Source: Planctomycetaceae bacterium (GTDB taxonomy: Bacteria; Planctomycetota; Planctomycetia; Pirellulales; Pirellulaceae). From it: a DNA stretch of 9,592 nt. The stretch covers positions 1-9,592 of the forward strand of contig PANG01000058.1 in NCBI GenBank assembly GCA_002708345.1. The letters run 5' to 3'. Position numbers and translations under genes: made by a program. Shown one piece after another: positions 8,201-9,592 of the stretch (within the stretch, counting starts at the first letter, position 1; the number at the start of each line of letters is the position of its first letter). The notes under the pieces were generated by a model. That model was not told the origin of the DNA. It searched no databases and saw only the letters and a program-made list of their open reading frames with translations.

Positions 8201-9592
8201 ACAGCCGGTGAATTTCCAGAAACCCGGGGTCCCACCGATCTGGGGTGTGCTTTCGGAGACCTGGCGCTGTGGGGGGAGCCCTTCTTACAGCCAGGGAGTG
8301 CTTGTCTGTCCGCTTTCAGATAGGCGGATCGCCGCAGTCGACCTTACTTCGCAATCCATCCTCTGGATTTACCAGCCGCAGTCGACCGAGGGGAATTTCG
8401 GTTCTCGAATGGCCCAGCTGCGATTGATGAAGGTCCAGAGTAACGTGCATGGCCTGTTTTCCAGCTGGGCTGATAACAGTGCGACAATTTCCCAGGGTCG
8501 GGTACTACTGACTGCAGCAGATTCTGAACGGCTCTATTGCCTGGACCTGTTGAGTGGACAGGTCTTCTGGGCGACGCCACGAAACGACAGCTGGTATGTG
8601 GCAGGAGTGGAGAAGGATGTCGTTTACCTGGTTGGCCATCGGGGGATCCGTGCCCTGCGAATGTCCGATGGGGAATCGGCCTGGGAACGAGATCATTCGC
8701 CCTACCCTCCAGGATCCACTCCCTCCGGACGCGGCTACCTTGCCGAGGGAAGGCTCTATGTGCCGCTTTCGATTGGAGAGGTGATTGCCTTTGATACAAG
8801 CGATGGTCGACTTGCCAGTCGCTCCCGCTCAATCGACAAGCAGGTTCCTGGAAACCTGGTCCGTTGCCGGGACCGCATTCTGTCGCAGACGGCAACCGGG
8901 CTCTGGGATTTTCAGCCGCTGGAGAAACGACGCGAGCAGGTGCTGGCGAAACTGGCAGAAAAACCCGGGGAGACGGGCCTGCTTTTGGACGATGGGGAAC
9001 TGCTCCTTTATTCCGGGGAGATCCAGGCCGCCATTGGCCGGTTTCTCGAGGTTCTGGAGCGGGGAAAAAACAGCCGTGCCAGCCACCTGCTCTCGCTGGC
9101 CCTGGTCGATGGGCTGCATGCCGATTTTGATGCCACCAGGCAACGGGTAGAGCAACTGCTTCCAAAGCTGCGTGGTTCCAGTCCCGATGCCACCTTCCTC
9201 AAGGAACTGGTGCAGGTTTACCAGAAAGGGAGTGATCCGCTCGGTGCACTGGAGGCCTGCCTGCTGCTCGCAGACCTTGAGGAGGAACTTGCCAGGATGG
9301 AATTTGTCGATAGCGTCCGGCAGGTTCGCCGGGACCGCTGGATCCAGGCTCGCGTGCTGGAGATCTGGGTAGCGGCAAACGCGGAGGCCCGGCTCGCGAT
9401 GCAGCAACTCCTTGAGCAGTATGCCAGTGAACACCCGGCTGCCAGCGAGCTGTTTGCTGCCCTGCCAATCGCGGCCAGGTTGTGGCTGGGAAAGGCTGTC
9501 ATGGCAACCCGGGAGCAACGGTTTGCGGATGCCGACTTCCTGCTGCGGAGGGTGATGGCCGTGGGGACACCGGCGGAACAAGGGGAGGCAAC
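5295..9592 (+). CDS. Large secreted HEAT-like / PQQ-type beta-propeller / helical repeat protein (3' end outside window)
   Basis: One uninterrupted frame of at least 1432 codons runs off the right edge. Residues 1-37 are a signal peptide (core AIVLAAVLVLLP, cleavage ASA/QAP). Residues 42-98 form a HEAT-like pair of helices (LGDPGYAQRAEAAEQLL, then TDPQVRRSCRRLLAEI). A segment with LPGWERFAEVVG (W127) and RQLFLEMHQQEP continues this planctomycete-type helical module to about 430. A basic, proline-rich linker (about 430-495) follows, then a TPR-like region (about 500-720; ARGRELYENNFGVEAQ near 573, FFHTRAGAEAT near 605). A PQQ/BamB-type propeller (about 722-1185) begins at DWLLYRGNWQRN; blade marks of the type D-x-x-S/T/D-G-x-x-x-W recur, with W at 807, 908, 960, 1024, 1092 and 1130. 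Helical repeats follow. The start overlaps the DUF1501 stop (ATGA), which indicates translational coupling. A role as an exported scaffold or binding protein is inference; no catalytic residues are recognised, and PQQ binding is unproven. Confidence 0.87.
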   Translation, partial: MSCLRALRADPPGGAARRAIVLAAVLVLLPAGRPASAQAPVEFASLVQQLGDPGYAQRAEAAEQLLSSGRAAQEAVQTGLQDTDPQVRRSCRRLLAEISVAIMRERLQGDQPGELPGIEVLSTLPGWERFAEVVGSDRPSRQLFLEMHQQEPALFAALEDGVEAAADAIETRFFQVHARTYSQMTTQRKIPSLGTMAALVFVGSDSRLEVPREVLDHYSWYSLLQQNTMRQALTAGSQQASARAILGLWIAMPSGANIAYNKLRMGIRYPVPEALDLALVVVGQEGLNNGSLYGFAMQTIGILGGRSYSRMVASMLDDETVVSRRTVIQNKERITIEIQLRDVALGWLIFLTGQDHASYWMPQAKNSFQRIRQSPTSTVSVSLMSYDKPGRRDEAMAKWKHYVAEHPLPDPPAELALQSPNSIKRGPGQAALDEVIKRIKAAVPRSINPPATGTEKKEPADHEQVAGPARKRLRPRILPGLVNKIKPLPGQQPANPITIPGLPVADRDMTRQLILARKAIEQDELAEAVLLLGRLLTGQQDFTFRENRLLPVSQGLKAAVERMIRELPARGRELYENNFGVEAQKQLDAAVSEGGLEQLLVVSGRFFHTRAGAEATYLAGIQLLEESRPLQAAMLLERLVNRSSHRGMLEPDLTLQLSIGWARSGLLSRARPALVELQRLAPRLEILVNGRRQLLFEAGQDPLGQLASITGPVVSLLDEEDWLLYRGNWQRNQLVASDGPYLSARPLLEVSTVPLILEETRKLEKKYRSDYQSVLPSLQPLVVGDKILVRTATHLTAMSVSDGKMLWQAEFFDDLYRLAGRSRDEWDAADLEMMRRGLELRLWNNPTYGTISSDGEQVYGVEGLGFSEVSLAQQLVVAPDGSRRLDPGMLKTYNHLAAYNVESGKLRWEVGGAVDSGAILEGVFFLGPPLPLGERLFVIGRRDAYVSLMELDATTGKLLWEKILVVQESQPVNFQKPGVPPIWGVLSETWRCGGSPSYSQGVLVCPLSDRRIAAVDLTSQSILWIYQPQSTEGNFGSRMAQLRLMKVQSNVHGLFSSWADNSATISQGRVLLTAADSERLYCLDLLSGQVFWATPRNDSWYVAGVEKDVVYLVGHRGIRALRMSDGESAWERDHSPYPPGSTPSGRGYLAEGRLYVPLSIGEVIAFDTSDGRLASRSRSIDKQVPGNLVRCRDRILSQTATGLWDFQPLEKRREQVLAKLAEKPGETGLLLDDGELLLYSGEIQAAIGRFLEVLERGKNSRASHLLSLALVDGLHADFDATRQRVEQLLPKLRGSSPDATFLKELVQVYQKGSDPLGALEACLLLADLEEELARMEFVDSVRQVRRDRWIQARVLEIWVAANAEARLAMQQLLEQYASEHPAASELFAALPIAARLWLGKAVMATREQRFADADFLLRRVMAVGTPAEQGEA

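Overview
The window comes from a planctomycete, probably a member of the Planctomycetia. Two independent lines agree. The left edge is the 5' part of a 16S rRNA gene on the minus strand, and it contains an exact copy of the planctomycete-type EUB338-II site (plus strand 17-34) in place of the general bacterial EUB338 site. The right two-thirds carries a PSCyt1/DUF1549/DUF1553 protein followed by a DUF1501 protein, a pair typical of this phylum. Order or genus cannot be settled from what is here.

Layout: 1-367 is the 16S rRNA 5' end, read leftwards. 368-624 is its leader and promoter: a sigma70-like promoter (TTGACG, 16 bp, TATGAT), then a boxB-like hairpin, then a boxA matching the E. coli rrn boxA at 10 of 12 bases, then a roughly 200-nt structured leader. 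625-821 is the spacer shared with the divergent gene at 822-1250, an AroH-type chorismate mutase with all expected active-site residues. After a 120-bp gap, three genes run rightwards as a tight presumed operon: 1371-3842 (823 aa, secreted, haem-binding-type CxxCH, DUF1549, DUF1553), 3859-5298 (479 aa, Tat-exported DUF1501 protein), and 5295 to beyond the window end (at least 1432 aa, secreted, HEAT-like N-terminus plus PQQ-type beta-propeller plus helical repeats). The last two overlap by ATGA.

How the genes work together: the chorismate mutase is a housekeeping enzyme of aromatic amino acid synthesis and has no evident link to the operon. The three operon products all carry export signals and probably act together outside the cytoplasm. 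The substrate of the PSCyt/DUF1501 pair is not known, and nothing in the window reveals it. The third gene is the least ordinary part: it appears to join two modules that I would expect in separate planctomycete proteins.

There is no sign of mobile elements, CRISPR arrays, tRNAs or phage genes. Long open frames antisense to the real genes (for example 1365-2936 and 5589-6680 on the minus strand) are judged to be shadows of GC-rich coding sequence.
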